In this document: piece after piece, positions 17,728-26,902 of the stretch | Position numbering within the stretch: position 1 is the stretch's first letter | Layout of the letters: each line of letters begins with the position of its first letter | DNA from: Gammaproteobacteria bacterium | GTDB lineage: Bacteria > Pseudomonadota > Gammaproteobacteria > Pseudomonadales > Pseudohongiellaceae | Length of the DNA stretch: 64,000 nucleotides | NCBI GenBank assembly: GCA_021773355.1 | Contig: JAJFKE010000026.1 | Location: forward strand, 173,951-237,950 | Direction of reading: 5' to 3' | Notes under the pieces: model-generated | The model's input: only the letters and a program-made list of their open reading frames with translations | Database searches by the model: none | What the model was told of the DNA's origin: nothing | Program-made: the position numbers and the translations under genes

Positions 17728-19069
17728 TCCGCCAAGTTCCAGAATTCGGCTGGGCAAAGCTCCATCTTCGAACAGTGGCTTCAACTTCATTCGTTTTAAA
17801 AAAATCACTCAGGTAGGCATAAAGAGTATTTATTCTCATGGCTTGCGATCTCTGCTAACCGTACTCGGAATTGTAATCGGTGTCGCCGCTGTGATAGCCA
17901 TGCTGGCAGTTAGTGAGGGAGCGAGTTTTGAGGCGCAGCAGCAGTTTCGCGATCTGGGTGCGAATAATATTTTGTTGAAAAGTGTAAAACCGGCTGAAGT
18001 GGAGGAAAGTAGTCGAAGTGGCTTCGGCCCTCCTCAAGCCATCATCTATGGTCTCACCAACGCGGATATAGATACAATTCGAAATTCTATACCGGGCATT
18101 AACAATGTTATTGCCTCGCGCATAGTGAAAAAGAATGTGTGGAATAACGGCCTGAATATCAATACCGATGTGGTTGGTACCTCGGTTGACTACCCATCTT
18201 CGCGCAACTATAACCTGCGATCCGGGCGCTTCTTTAGCGAATCTGAAATGCGCGATCACGCCAATGTTGTGGTATTGAGTGATGAGGTCGCGAATGTACT
18301 GTTCCCAATTGATAACCCTCTGGGAAAGACGGTCAAGATCGATAGTGATTATTACAATGTTGTAGGAATCATGGAGTCAGAGGGCTATTCCAATCTAGGA
18401 CAGAATCAAGCCGGCAGTTCGAATGCAGCGCCAAGTCGTATTTTTATACCTTTTACTTCTTCGAAGAGTCGTTTCGGCGAGACTACCACTCGGCAAACCG
18501 CCGGTGGAATGGAATCCGAGACGGTGGAACTGCATGAGGCAATAATTCAGATTGAAGGACAAGATGGGGTAATAGAGGTTGGTGAGATAATCGATCAGAT
18601 TCTTCAGCGGCGTCACAAAGACATAGACTATGCCATCGAAGTGCCGCTGGCCTTACTGCGCCAGGCTGAAGAAAGTGCATTAAGAGATCAAATTGTGGCT
18701 GGCGCCATAGCTGGTATCTCATTGCTAGTAGGCGGTATAGGCATTATGAATATTATGTTGGCCAGCGTTACCGAGAGAACTAGAGAGATCGGTATTCGTC
18801 GTGCACTGGGCGCCAAGCGTCGCGACATTATCATGCAGTTCTTAATCGAGGCGGTAATTCTATCAGGAGTGGGCGGCCTGATCGGTGTTGTGTTGGGAAT
18901 AGCCATACCCTTTATTATTTCTGCATTCTGGGGAATGACCACAATAGTTACGCCCCTTGCTCCGGTTTTGGCGTTTTCTATTTCCGCGTTAATAGGTGTA
19001 ATCTTCGGTATTTATCCCTCTATACGTGCTGCTGACATGGACCCTGTTGAAGCGTTACGTCACGAGTAG
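17708..19069 (+). CDS. MacB/FtsX-type ABC transporter permease
   Basis: A 453-residue protein with the MacB_PCD-FtsX architecture: a first helix at about residues 46-68 ('[18 protein letters not shown]'), a periplasmic domain of about 250 residues, then three helices beginning near 335. The conserved '[19 protein letters not shown]' and '[13 protein letters not shown]' coupling region precedes the third helix. It completes a tripartite efflux operon; substrates could be a lipid, peptide or lipoprotein-like molecule, which the sequence does not decide. Confidence 0.92.
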   Translation: MTDVTLDPPSSRIRLGKAPSSNSGFNFIRFKKITQVGIKSIYSHGLRSLLTVLGIVIGVAAVIAMLAVSEGASFEAQQQFRDLGANNILLKSVKPAEVEESSRSGFGPPQAIIYGLTNADIDTIRNSIPGINNVIASRIVKKNVWNNGLNINTDVVGTSVDYPSSRNYNLRSGRFFSESEMRDHANVVVLSDEVANVLFPIDNPLGKTVKIDSDYYNVVGIMESEGYSNLGQNQAGSSNAAPSRIFIPFTSSKSRFGETTTRQTAGGMESETVELHEAIIQIEGQDGVIEVGEIIDQILQRRHKDIDYAIEVPLALLRQAEESALRDQIVAGAIAGISLLVGGIGIMNIMLASVTERTREIGIRRALGAKRRDIIMQFLIEAVILSGVGGLIGVVLGIAIPFIISAFWGMTTIVTPLAPVLAFSISALIGVIFGIYPSIRAADMDPVEALRHE

Positions 19070-19155
19070 TGCTGGATTGAATAGTACTCCGTGCTTAGCT
19101 CAAGTCTGGCCACAATAGTTAGCTACCTGCTTATCTAAAGTAATTTACTCGGTAA

Positions 19156-19180
19156 TTTGGAGTTAATCAGAGTGTCCCTA
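19156..19180. repeat. Solo copy of the MITE-like terminal repeat
   Basis: This 25-mer matches the right end of the element at 12552-12812 with one mismatch and also ends in TA. No partner end is found within the preceding efflux operon or the following gene, so it is a remnant or a single-ended derivative. It lies 45 bp upstream of the amidase start and could affect that gene's promoter. Confidence 0.65.
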
Positions 19181-19225
19181 GAGTTTTATCGGGACTATGA
19201 TTCCATAACTTCGTCCTGATGGAGT

Positions 19226-20893
19226 ATGCCCATGCGCAAATATTTTCCAAACATCCTGTTGCTACAAATGCTGCTGATTCCTGTTCTATTAACCGCTGCA
19301 GAAAATCCAACGCATATTTGGGAGCCCTACGACGAAAGCGCTGATCTGGAAGAATTGGCGCAGCATGAAAATCAAAACATGCGATTCAAGCTGCTTAATT
19401 CGAAGGTGGCTGACAAGAATGATCTATGGGCAGCTTTTACCGAGGAACTTGCTAACTTCGGCGCCGACAGATATGAATCACTGAAGCCATTGATCCTGGA
19501 GCAGAGTATCGCCTCCATCCAGCGAGCGGTGGCGCTGGGAGCTTTCTCTTACGAAGAACTCACTACTTTTTATATCTATCGAATTCGCGAGATTGAGCTC
19601 GACGATGCGCGGTTTATTAATGCGCTTATAGCACTGAACCCTGACGCGATCTCTCGTGCTCGTAGTCTGGATGAACAACGTTTGCAGGGTAGGCCCGTCG
19701 CCGAAGACTCCATGTTTGGCATACCGGTATTGCTTAAAGACAATATCGGTTTTGCGGGACTGGCAACTACCGCCGGCGCATTAGCCTTGCGTAATAATCA
19801 CAGTGATAACGCCTTTATTACGGATCGTTTATTGGAAAACGGGGCAGTGATATTGGGTAAGGCAAATCTAAGTGAATGGGCCTACTTTTTTTGCAGTGAC
19901 TGTCCTTCCGGTTACAGTGCCGTGGGTGGTCAGACCCTGAACCCCTACGGTAGAAAATTATTTGGCAGCGGTGGCTCAAGCTCAGGCAGCGGTGCTTCCA
20001 TGGCAGCAAACTATGCCACTGTAGCCATTGGTTCTGAGACTTCTGGTTCCATTCTTTCTCCCGCTAGTGCCAATTCTGCTGTCGGCTTAAAACCAACTAC
20101 GGGCAGTCTGAGTCGTAGCGGGGTAGTGCCTATCTCTGCCACTCTGGATACTACGGGTCCCATCACTCGTAGTGTTGCCGATGCCGTTACCCTGTTTAAC
20201 GCGATGGCCGGTTATGATATCGAAGATACAGCAATGCCCCTAATTAGTGATGACCTGGCATTAATCTATAGAGATGTAAGTCTGCAGGGAAAGCGACTGG
20301 GTGTGATAGATAGTTTTGAGGATGACAATTTTTATCAGCAAGCGATTAGCCTGCTCGTTGGCAGCGGTGCCTCTGCGATAGAGCTAAGTTTGAGCAGCGC
20401 CAGAAACCCAAAGTTCAGTGAATTTCTTGGTGCTGAGATGGTGCGTGATTTGGCTGGCTATCTGTCAACCAAGGCATCGGCTGATGTCCCAATTTCGTCC
20501 ATTGCTGACCTTCAGGCATTCAATTTAGTCGATAGTGATCTGCGCGCACCCTATGGTCAGGGCTTGGTCGATATGATGGCGGAGCTACAACTAAGCAGCG
20601 CTGAACTGGAAGCCTTGCGCGACGAGTTACAGTCCGCAGCTCAGGCGCAACTGCAACAAATATTTACCGATAAGCAGCTGCATGTTCTGCTTTCTATTAA
20701 TAATCGCAATGCGGGCCTGGCTGCTCTGGCGAACTATCCTGCCCTAACAATCCCTATGGGGTATGAGGATGACGGACGGCCGATTGGATTGACCCTGATA
20801 GCGCCGCCGTTTCAGGAGCAGGAATTAATCGATATCGGTGCGAAGTTTGAAAGGCTTAGCAATGCCAGAAAGATAGCGGCTGAATATCGCTAG
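19226..20893 (+). CDS. Amidase signature family protein, exported
   Basis: A 555-residue amidase with an N-terminal signal peptide (about residues 5-24). The Ser-Ser-Lys triad is visible: Lys in 'PVLLKDNIG' (about 170), the Gly/Ser-rich core 'FGSGGSSSGSGAS' (about 250) and the nucleophile region 'GSETSGSILSP' (about 270). The family hydrolyses amide bonds in varied substrates; export suggests action on a periplasmic amide. The first of two ATGs (codons 1 and 3) follows a GGAG at an acceptable distance. It stands alone. Confidence 0.88.
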   Translation: MPMRKYFPNILLLQMLLIPVLLTAAENPTHIWEPYDESADLEELAQHENQNMRFKLLNSKVADKNDLWAAFTEELANFGADRYESLKPLILEQSIASIQRAVALGAFSYEELTTFYIYRIREIELDDARFINALIALNPDAISRARSLDEQRLQGRPVAEDSMFGIPVLLKDNIGFAGLATTAGALALRNNHSDNAFITDRLLENGAVILGKANLSEWAYFFCSDCPSGYSAVGGQTLNPYGRKLFGSGGSSSGSGASMAANYATVAIGSETSGSILSPASANSAVGLKPTTGSLSRSGVVPISATLDTTGPITRSVADAVTLFNAMAGYDIEDTAMPLISDDLALIYRDVSLQGKRLGVIDSFEDDNFYQQAISLLVGSGASAIELSLSSARNPKFSEFLGAEMVRDLAGYLSTKASADVPISSIADLQAFNLVDSDLRAPYGQGLVDMMAELQLSSAELEALRDELQSAAQAQLQQIFTDKQLHVLLSINNRNAGLAALANYPALTIPMGYEDDGRPIGLTLIAPPFQEQELIDIGAKFERLSNARKIAAEYR

Positions 20894-21008
20894 CACTGCT
20901 GGTATCGGATAGATCTTGGCCGGCAGAAACAACTTTGTGGCCCTAGAGGCTTTCTCTCTATTTCCTTCTTTTAAATTCCAATTTGGGTAAAAACTGCTTG
21001 CCAATTAA

Positions 21009-21048
21009 TACTGTGCAGTATACAGTAACATTGCTGTGTGCCACACAG
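21009..21048. promoter_or_regulatory. Two dyads upstream of the PadR gene, probable autoregulatory operator
   Basis: Two perfect 6-bp dyads lie side by side: TACTGT-7-ACAGTA at 21009-21027 and CTGTGT-3-ACACAG at 21034-21048, the latter ending 18 bp before the PadR start. PadR proteins usually bind dyads over their own promoter, so one or both are candidate sites. Confidence 0.5.
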
Positions 21049-21066
21049 TACTCCTGGAGGCTTGGT

Positions 21067-21399
21067 ATGAGTGAAAGATTGGAGGCTATGCGCCTCGAAC
21101 TGCGGCGCGGTATTTTGATCCTGGTGGTCTTGAAGGCCCTGAAACAGGAACAGTATGGCTATTCCCTGCGCAAGGCATTGCAGGCGGTGGACATCGATAT
21201 CGAAGAAGGAACTCTGTATCCCCTGGTTCGGCGGCTGGAGTCCTATGGCCTACTCCATAGCCGCTGGAGCACCGAGGAGGGCAGGAAGCGCCGTTATTAT
21301 CAGACCTCCCCAAAGGGAGAAGAGATGCTGCATATACTCGAAGCAGATTGGCAGCAGTTAAACAAATCCATTGCCAGAATTTCGGAGGTAAAAAAATGA
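21067..21399 (+). CDS. PadR family transcriptional regulator
   Basis: The start at 21067 follows CTGGAGG and gives 110 residues that begin 'MSERLEAMRLELRRG'; the longer in-frame extension to 20983 reads through promoter-like sequence. The winged helix is plain: 'LKQEQYGYSLRKALQ', 'EEGTLYPLVRRLESYGLL' and 'GRKRRYYQTSPKG', the PadR signature. The stop overlaps the ATG of the next gene (ATGA), typical of PadR regulators that control a downstream membrane protein. Confidence 0.92.
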   Translation: MSERLEAMRLELRRGILILVVLKALKQEQYGYSLRKALQAVDIDIEEGTLYPLVRRLESYGLLHSRWSTEEGRKRRYYQTSPKGEEMLHILEADWQQLNKSIARISEVKK

Positions 21400-22334
21400 A
21401 TTTCTTACAGAAGGAAAGTCCCCTGGATAAATATATTGAAGATGTGAAGACCTATCTTCCAGGGAAGAACCGCCAGGATATTATTGATGAATTGCGCAGC
21501 ATTCTAGAGGATCGACTAACAGATATGTCTGCCGAGTCAAATCAGGCACCCAGTGATGAGGCGGTTATTGAAATGCTAAGTGATTTCGGTCACCCGCTGC
21601 GTGTTGCTGCAAAGTATCAGAGCGACAGTCGGTCACTGGTTGGCCCCACTCTGTACCCGTTCTATCGAATGTCGGTGATGGTGTCGTTAATTGTTTCGAC
21701 TTGCATATTGGTGATCCTGCTGGCAGTGAAATCACTATTCGATATCGATCTCGGTGATGTAAACCGAGTTTGGATGTTTGTGAATACCTACATTTATATA
21801 GTGGGAATAATTACAGCAGGCTTTTTCATGGCGGAACGTTTAATGGAACGTAGCCACTATCTGGATAGCTGGCAGCCGAATGCCATGGATCAGCCTGACA
21901 ATGCCCTCACCAGTGCCTGGGCTGCGATCATCGCCGTAATTGCCGCTACTACCTGTTTGGTCATACTCAATATGATAGGAATAGAGCACAGCTTGGAGGT
22001 ATTGTTTGGGCAGGCTGATAATCCTGTTCACACCCTGGTTTTCTGGATGAAAATTCAGTTGGTAATCCTGATTCCGCAGTATTTCTTTCTGATCTTTAAT
22101 CAAACCTGGTCGCGAAACAGGTTATTGCTGCGTGCCACTACAGAATTAATAGTAGCTATTGGTTGTCTCGTGGTGCTGTTTACCAATGTCGAGAATTTAC
22201 CACTCAGTTATAACGATTTTCCGCAGATATTGGTCGCGGTTTTTAACTATACAGTCTGGGGTTTGTTGCTAGCCGCCTGTATATCTTCAGCCATCTATTG
22301 GAGGAAGTTGGCGGTTACAGGCAATGCCGAATAG
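21396..22334 (+). CDS. HAAS/DUF1700-like membrane protein under PadR control
   Basis: Starting at 21396 after GGAGGT (the stronger of the possible starts) gives 312 residues. The first 75 form the helical HAAS domain ('PLDKYIEDVKTYLPGKNRQDIIDELRS', abbreviated here to its start, with 'LSDFGHPLRVAAKY') found beside PadR regulators. Six or so membrane helices follow. The coupled PadR-HAAS arrangement is a known signalling unit of unclear output. Confidence 0.8.
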   Translation: MNFLQKESPLDKYIEDVKTYLPGKNRQDIIDELRSILEDRLTDMSAESNQAPSDEAVIEMLSDFGHPLRVAAKYQSDSRSLVGPTLYPFYRMSVMVSLIVSTCILVILLAVKSLFDIDLGDVNRVWMFVNTYIYIVGIITAGFFMAERLMERSHYLDSWQPNAMDQPDNALTSAWAAIIAVIAATTCLVILNMIGIEHSLEVLFGQADNPVHTLVFWMKIQLVILIPQYFFLIFNQTWSRNRLLLRATTELIVAIGCLVVLFTNVENLPLSYNDFPQILVAVFNYTVWGLLLAACISSAIYWRKLAVTGNAE

Positions 22335-22357
22335 GGCAGGTTCAGGGCTAAGGCGTC

Positions 22358-23101
22358 TTACCAATAATTTTCAACGGTAATCTGCCCGGGCGTGCGCCGG
22401 CGGTTTTTCTTGAATCCCCGCTGTTTTAATACTTCGACGGTGTCTTTCACCATGTCCGGGTTTCCACAAAGCATGATCTGCGAACTCTCTGGAGACAGGT
22501 GCATAGCAAGAGAGTCTTCCAAACTTTCGTCGGCAATCGCGGCTGGTATTCTTCCAAAAAAGGTGCCGGGTATCTCTTCTCGAGAAACAAATGCCCTGAA
22601 CTGAAATTGATCACCACGTTTTTCTTTTATGGCGTGAATTACATCCTGATAGCGTAGGTCGGCATTGCTGCGCACACCATGGACGAGTACCACTTTTTCG
22701 AATCTCTGCCAGGGTTCGCCGGTGCTGAGTATTGAGAAAAAAGGAGCGATGCCGGTTCCGGTGCCAAACATCCAGAGATCATTGGAGTCGGGCACTTCAT
22801 TGAGGGTAAAGAAACCATTCGCCTTTTTTCTTAACCAAATAGAATCACCCGCTTTTAAATTCAGCATAGCGTTCGAGAGAATACCACCGGTAGCAGCATA
22901 GAAAAAAAACTCCAAGGGGCGTTGCTCAGGGCCGCTTAGGTAGGAGTAGGGGCGTGCTATACGTTCACCGTCTATATCCAGTGCCAGGCTGGTGAACTGC
23001 CCTGCTGTAAACCTATCTACATCGGCATCGATTTTTAGTGAATACAGATTCTCCGTCCAATGCATATTGTCAGTTACTGTACCTTGGATCCACTCTGCCA
23101 T
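22358..23101 (-). CDS. fpr: Ferredoxin--NADP(+) reductase
   Basis: A 247-residue flavoprotein of the single-domain-pair FNR type. The FAD motif 'RPYSYLSGP' (RxYS, about residues 50-58), the NADP motif 'FGTGTGIAPFFS' (about 113-124) and 'MLCGNPDMVKDT' near 210 are all present, and the chain ends in an aromatic residue (ENYW). It transfers electrons between NADPH and ferredoxin or flavodoxin, for Fe-S assembly or redox stress. It is convergent with the preceding membrane-protein gene. Confidence 0.9.
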   Translation of the reverse strand: MAEWIQGTVTDNMHWTENLYSLKIDADVDRFTAGQFTSLALDIDGERIARPYSYLSGPEQRPLEFFFYAATGGILSNAMLNLKAGDSIWLRKKANGFFTLNEVPDSNDLWMFGTGTGIAPFFSILSTGEPWQRFEKVVLVHGVRSNADLRYQDVIHAIKEKRGDQFQFRAFVSREEIPGTFFGRIPAAIADESLEDSLAMHLSPESSQIMLCGNPDMVKDTVEVLKQRGFKKNRRRTPGQITVENYW

Positions 23102-23226
23102 CTTGGCTTCTCACCTGTAGTCGGGTTTTGGGCTGGAACTATGGTATGAATTTCTATAGTCTCCTAGCAAGCGGTATTTGAATCATTCTATCTTCGCTAC
23201 CGGTTAGCTGATAAGCGCCGAAGATA

Positions 23227-24507
23227 ATGATGAACAAGACTAATAATTCGGTGGAACAGATGTTTGCAACCTGGTTTGAAATAGCTCTCTGGAAACGCAT
23301 AATGGCTGCGCTGGTGCTTGGCGCAATCGTGGGTATGATTTGGGGCCCTGGCTCCGAAAGTATCGCCTGGATCGGAGACCTGTTTGTAAGACTCATCAGG
23401 ATGGTGGTGGTGCCTCTGGTTTTTGTAACCCTGGTGTCCGGTGTTGTGGCAATGGGTGATCCAAGCAAGCTGGGCTCGCTAGGTGTTAAGACATTGGCTA
23501 TCTATATGGCCACCACGCTAGCCGCCATTACCATAGGATTAGTTTTGGCGGCAATTTTGGAGCCCGGGGTTGGTGTGGATTTTTCCGCGGCGGTTCCGGG
23601 TGAGATTCAAGAAGCTATACCACTATCTGAACGTCTAATGAGTATTGTTCCCGCAAACCCTATTGCAGCACTTGCAGAGGGGAATATTCTGGCGATTATA
23701 TTTTTTGCCTTGCTCGCAGGGGTCAGCCTGTTAACCATCGGTGAGAAAGGCAAGCCGGTAGCCGACTTGATGGAATCGAGTAGTGAGATGATGTTGCGCA
23801 TAACCCATTGGGTTATGGAGGTAGCACCATTTGGAGTATTCGCGTTGATCGCCTGGGTATCAGGTACACAGGGGGTGGCAGCACTATTAGATGTTGTAAC
23901 CCTTGCACTGGCAGTGCTTATAGGTTCCTTTGTGCACATGGTTGTAGTTCATGGCTTGCTGATCATGAAACTAACACTAAAATTATCTCCAGTTATGTTC
24001 TTCCGCGGTGCACGGGATGCCATGCTGGTTGCGTTTTCTACCTCATCCAGTTCAGCCACTTTGCCGGTCTCAATGTCAGTTGCTGAGGAAAATTTGGGCA
24101 TTAGTCCCGTGGTAGCATCGACGGTGTTACCTCTCGGTGCCACCATTAATATGGATGGAACCGCCTTGTATGTTGGAATAGTTTCAGTTTTTGCGGCACA
24201 GGCATTCGGCATTGATCTCAGCCTGACAGATTATGTGCTTATAGCCGGGTCGACGACTCTCGTCTCCGTGGGAACCGCCGCTGTACCTGGGGCATCATTG
24301 TTTCTTATTGCCGCCGTGATGCAGACCATTGGAATTGGACCGGAGCAAATCGCCCTGGTAATCGGTTTTATTCTGCCCTTCGACAGGCCTCTGGATATGT
24401 TGCGTACAGCTATCAATATTGGCGGAGATCTATCGGTTTCTACAGCGGTTGCGAATTGGGAAGACGAATTCGACAGAGAAATCTTTGAGAGGCCCATCAA
24501 GTTCTAG
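23227..24507 (+). CDS. Dicarboxylate/amino acid:cation symporter (SDF family)
   Basis: A 426-residue membrane protein with the features of glutamate transporter homologues: two re-entrant loops, the serine-rich 'FSTSSSSATLPVSM' (about residue 270) and the unwound 'PLGATINMDGTALY' (about 302-316), plus 'FDRPLDMLRTAINIGGD' near the end, whose Asp and Arg contact the substrate. It imports acidic amino acids or C4-dicarboxylates with sodium or protons. Two adjacent ATGs are possible. Confidence 0.92.
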   Translation: MMNKTNNSVEQMFATWFEIALWKRIMAALVLGAIVGMIWGPGSESIAWIGDLFVRLIRMVVVPLVFVTLVSGVVAMGDPSKLGSLGVKTLAIYMATTLAAITIGLVLAAILEPGVGVDFSAAVPGEIQEAIPLSERLMSIVPANPIAALAEGNILAIIFFALLAGVSLLTIGEKGKPVADLMESSSEMMLRITHWVMEVAPFGVFALIAWVSGTQGVAALLDVVTLALAVLIGSFVHMVVVHGLLIMKLTLKLSPVMFFRGARDAMLVAFSTSSSSATLPVSMSVAEENLGISPVVASTVLPLGATINMDGTALYVGIVSVFAAQAFGIDLSLTDYVLIAGSTTLVSVGTAAVPGASLFLIAAVMQTIGIGPEQIALVIGFILPFDRPLDMLRTAINIGGDLSVSTAVANWEDEFDREIFERPIKF

Positions 24508-24539
24508 ATTGCATCTTAGGTTCCATTCGTGACTTTAAT

Positions 24540-25967
24540 TTAGAACGAGTAGGTAATTGTCGCGGCGAGTCTAAGGTCTTCGGCGAACAACAGTAGCGGG
24601 GAGTCGTCATTTGAATTAATGCTGATTATCTGCGCGTTTACCGCCCAGTTATCATCTATTGTGTAGTCGACACCCAGTAAAGCCAGCAGAGAATTCGCCT
24701 CCAAATCTCCTTGCAGAGTCGAAGAAATTACCAGATCACCATTGCGCAGGCTATTGCTATAGCGCACCAACCAACTTCCAAATATGCCGTCATTAATTAA
24801 TGATTGCCCCGGCAATAGGCCTTCATCTTCATCCAGCAATGTCTGCGCTTGAATGCCCAGGCTAACATTTTGGTCGTTGTTGATGGCGTATTCGAATCCG
24901 AAAGATGTGCCGATCTGGTCTTTCTTCAGATTCACCGGGTTGGAGAGACTGGCGGTGCCCGGAAAATTGAAACTGTCCGCTAGTACATCATGGCTGTAGG
25001 CTAGATCAAAATTCAATAACAGCTTGCCTATGGCCCTGTTGGCACTAAAGCCCAGCAGAAGAAAATCATTTTTTTCTGCTATGGCATCGCCTACACCGCT
25101 TAATGGGTCTTCATAGCGCAATTGATTTTCATACAGATACGCCGCCATGAAAGCTATATCGCTTCCCTCGAAGGACTTGCGCCATTGCGTGCCAACTTCT
25201 ACCAGTAGATCGCCGTCGCGATCATAGTCGCTAAGATTGAAGGCGGGCTCAAAGAAGAAGGGGCTGCCCCGTACTGCGGCAGGATTGAATTCAGGGTAGA
25301 GGTTAATAAAGCTCGAGAAATTAGAGCCTTCACCAAAATAATCCCAAACCAGCATCCATTGGTTAAGTCGGGCATCTTCTATATCGATAATATTAAAATC
25401 ACGAAACTCGGTGGTATTGATGATATCCAACACCGAGTTACCTACGGTTTCGCCCCAGACTACAGTTTGTCGACCCAGCTTAAGACTGTGTTGATCGAAG
25501 CTGCGCTGAACGAACAGCTCGTTTATACGAAATTCGGTATCGATTGAGTCTCCGTTGGCTTTATATTCGTAGTCGTCTTTCCAGTAGGCCTTGGCATGAC
25601 CACTTGCCTGTAATAACCATCCGGCAGCGAATGAGTTCTGATAGCGAATATTGATGCCGAGGCGATTGGTTTCTAATTCGGACTTTCTGGGAAGGGAGAA
25701 GCCGGGGGCGAGATCAACTCCGTGACTGTTTATCTGACCGGAAAATTGCTGACTGATCTTGATGGTAAAGCCATCTAGCCAGAAGTTTGTTGCAGGGGAA
25801 TCTGCCTCATCAAAAGCAGCCCCGAATAAATCATCATCGAAGCCAAAATCGGCGTCGAATTGGACGTCTTCGTCGAGTATTAGTACATCATCCTGGGCGC
25901 CTGCTGTGCTTATGATCCCTATATAAAGCACCGCAATCGATGCGACGAAAATTCGTGATCTGCTCAT
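24540..25967 (-). CDS. Outer-membrane beta-barrel protein (DUF1302-like)
   Basis: A 475-residue protein with a signal peptide (about 1-24), an Asp-rich N-terminal stretch and repeated amphipathic strands ending in an aromatic 'ITYSF', the C-terminal signal for outer-membrane insertion. 'LKLGRQTVVWGETVGNSVLD' is characteristic of the DUF1302/alginate-export-like porins. It follows the lipoprotein-sorting-like gene by 16 bp and the MMPL gene beyond it, a trio common in marine gammaproteobacteria. Confidence 0.82.
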   Translation of the reverse strand: MSRSRIFVASIAVLYIGIISTAGAQDDVLILDEDVQFDADFGFDDDLFGAAFDEADSPATNFWLDGFTIKISQQFSGQINSHGVDLAPGFSLPRKSELETNRLGINIRYQNSFAAGWLLQASGHAKAYWKDDYEYKANGDSIDTEFRINELFVQRSFDQHSLKLGRQTVVWGETVGNSVLDIINTTEFRDFNIIDIEDARLNQWMLVWDYFGEGSNFSSFINLYPEFNPAAVRGSPFFFEPAFNLSDYDRDGDLLVEVGTQWRKSFEGSDIAFMAAYLYENQLRYEDPLSGVGDAIAEKNDFLLLGFSANRAIGKLLLNFDLAYSHDVLADSFNFPGTASLSNPVNLKKDQIGTSFGFEYAINNDQNVSLGIQAQTLLDEDEGLLPGQSLINDGIFGSWLVRYSNSLRNGDLVISSTLQGDLEANSLLALLGVDYTIDDNWAVNAQIISINSNDDSPLLLFAEDLRLAATITYSF

Positions 25968-25983
25968 GGTTAATCAGCGTCGA

Positions 25984-26883
25984 TCAGTTGATCTGGGCGC
26001 GAAGTTTCTCCAGCTCGGTTTCCCTGAACGCGGCATCGGTCAGTGTGCGCTGGGTAAGAAACTCATCGGGTACTTCTATGCCGGTATGCATTTCAAGAAA
26101 TGCCATGTTGGACAGTCTGTTAGTTACCAGATTCATGATGGTGGTAGATCTCGCGATCCAGATGCCATTCATTAACTCGACTCTGGAACCCAGCAAGCGT
26201 TTTATTTCTTTATCGTACCGGTCGTACATCTCAACCTTGAGTTCTATAAAACGTTCCTTGTCGATATACATCACAGTACGTGAGTAGCGGGACTTTCGAG
26301 CACGTTCTTGGTTTGGGATCATTTCTATCTTCCAAACTTCACGACTTGCTTCTACTGTTTCTTCCAGCAATTTTATTTGGTATTCATCCAATTTCCCGGT
26401 GTCCTGGTCTTCTGTTGTAAATTCAGAGCCAAACAGCGAACCCGGTTCTGTTTCATCATCAGAGCTGCCGCTGGCAATGCGTTTAACCCTGCCCAGAGCA
26501 GAAAGATATAACCAAGATTCATTGTCGCGAGCACCGTCGTCGTAATTAAAGCTGAGCATACCAATGCCTCGCTCGGCTGCAGGTTCCAAGAGGATGGCAA
26601 CAGATTTCGTGTCTTTTAGATCTAAACCGTAACCCTTTCCCACTGACTCCAGAGATTTAACCCTAGGACGTTCGGCGCAGGTAATCTTTCCGTCGCGAAC
26701 TCCGAATTTGCAAGTGGATAGTTGCATGCGCGAGAGGGCAGAATTGGAGGTGGCGCGACGATTGTCCTCAAGTTTGTCCATAATTTCTCTTGGACTAAGT
26801 TCCTGTGAAAACGCCGATACTGGCAATAGCAGCAGCGCGGCTAATAAGCTGATTAGTCCTTTGCTTAAAACATAGTTTTGCAT
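25984..26883 (-). CDS. Outer-membrane lipoprotein-sorting (LolA-like) protein
   Basis: A 299-residue exported protein with a signal peptide (about 1-26, ending SAFSQ) and the 'SPREIMDKLEDNRRATSNSA' opening of the LolA-like sorting family. The beta-sheet half-barrel is expected to carry a hydrophobic ligand across the periplasm. The MMPL exporter ends 19 bp upstream in the same transcript, so the pair probably moves a lipid or other hydrophobic compound between membranes, with the porin-like protein as receiver. Confidence 0.85.
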   Translation of the reverse strand: MQNYVLSKGLISLLAALLLLPVSAFSQELSPREIMDKLEDNRRATSNSALSRMQLSTCKFGVRDGKITCAERPRVKSLESVGKGYGLDLKDTKSVAILLEPAAERGIGMLSFNYDDGARDNESWLYLSALGRVKRIASGSSDDETEPGSLFGSEFTTEDQDTGKLDEYQIKLLEETVEASREVWKIEMIPNQERARKSRYSRTVMYIDKERFIELKVEMYDRYDKEIKRLLGSRVELMNGIWIARSTTIMNLVTNRLSNMAFLEMHTGIEVPDEFLTQRTLTDAAFRETELEKLRAQIN

Positions 26884-26902
26884 TTGATACTCCTGTCTAT
26901 TT

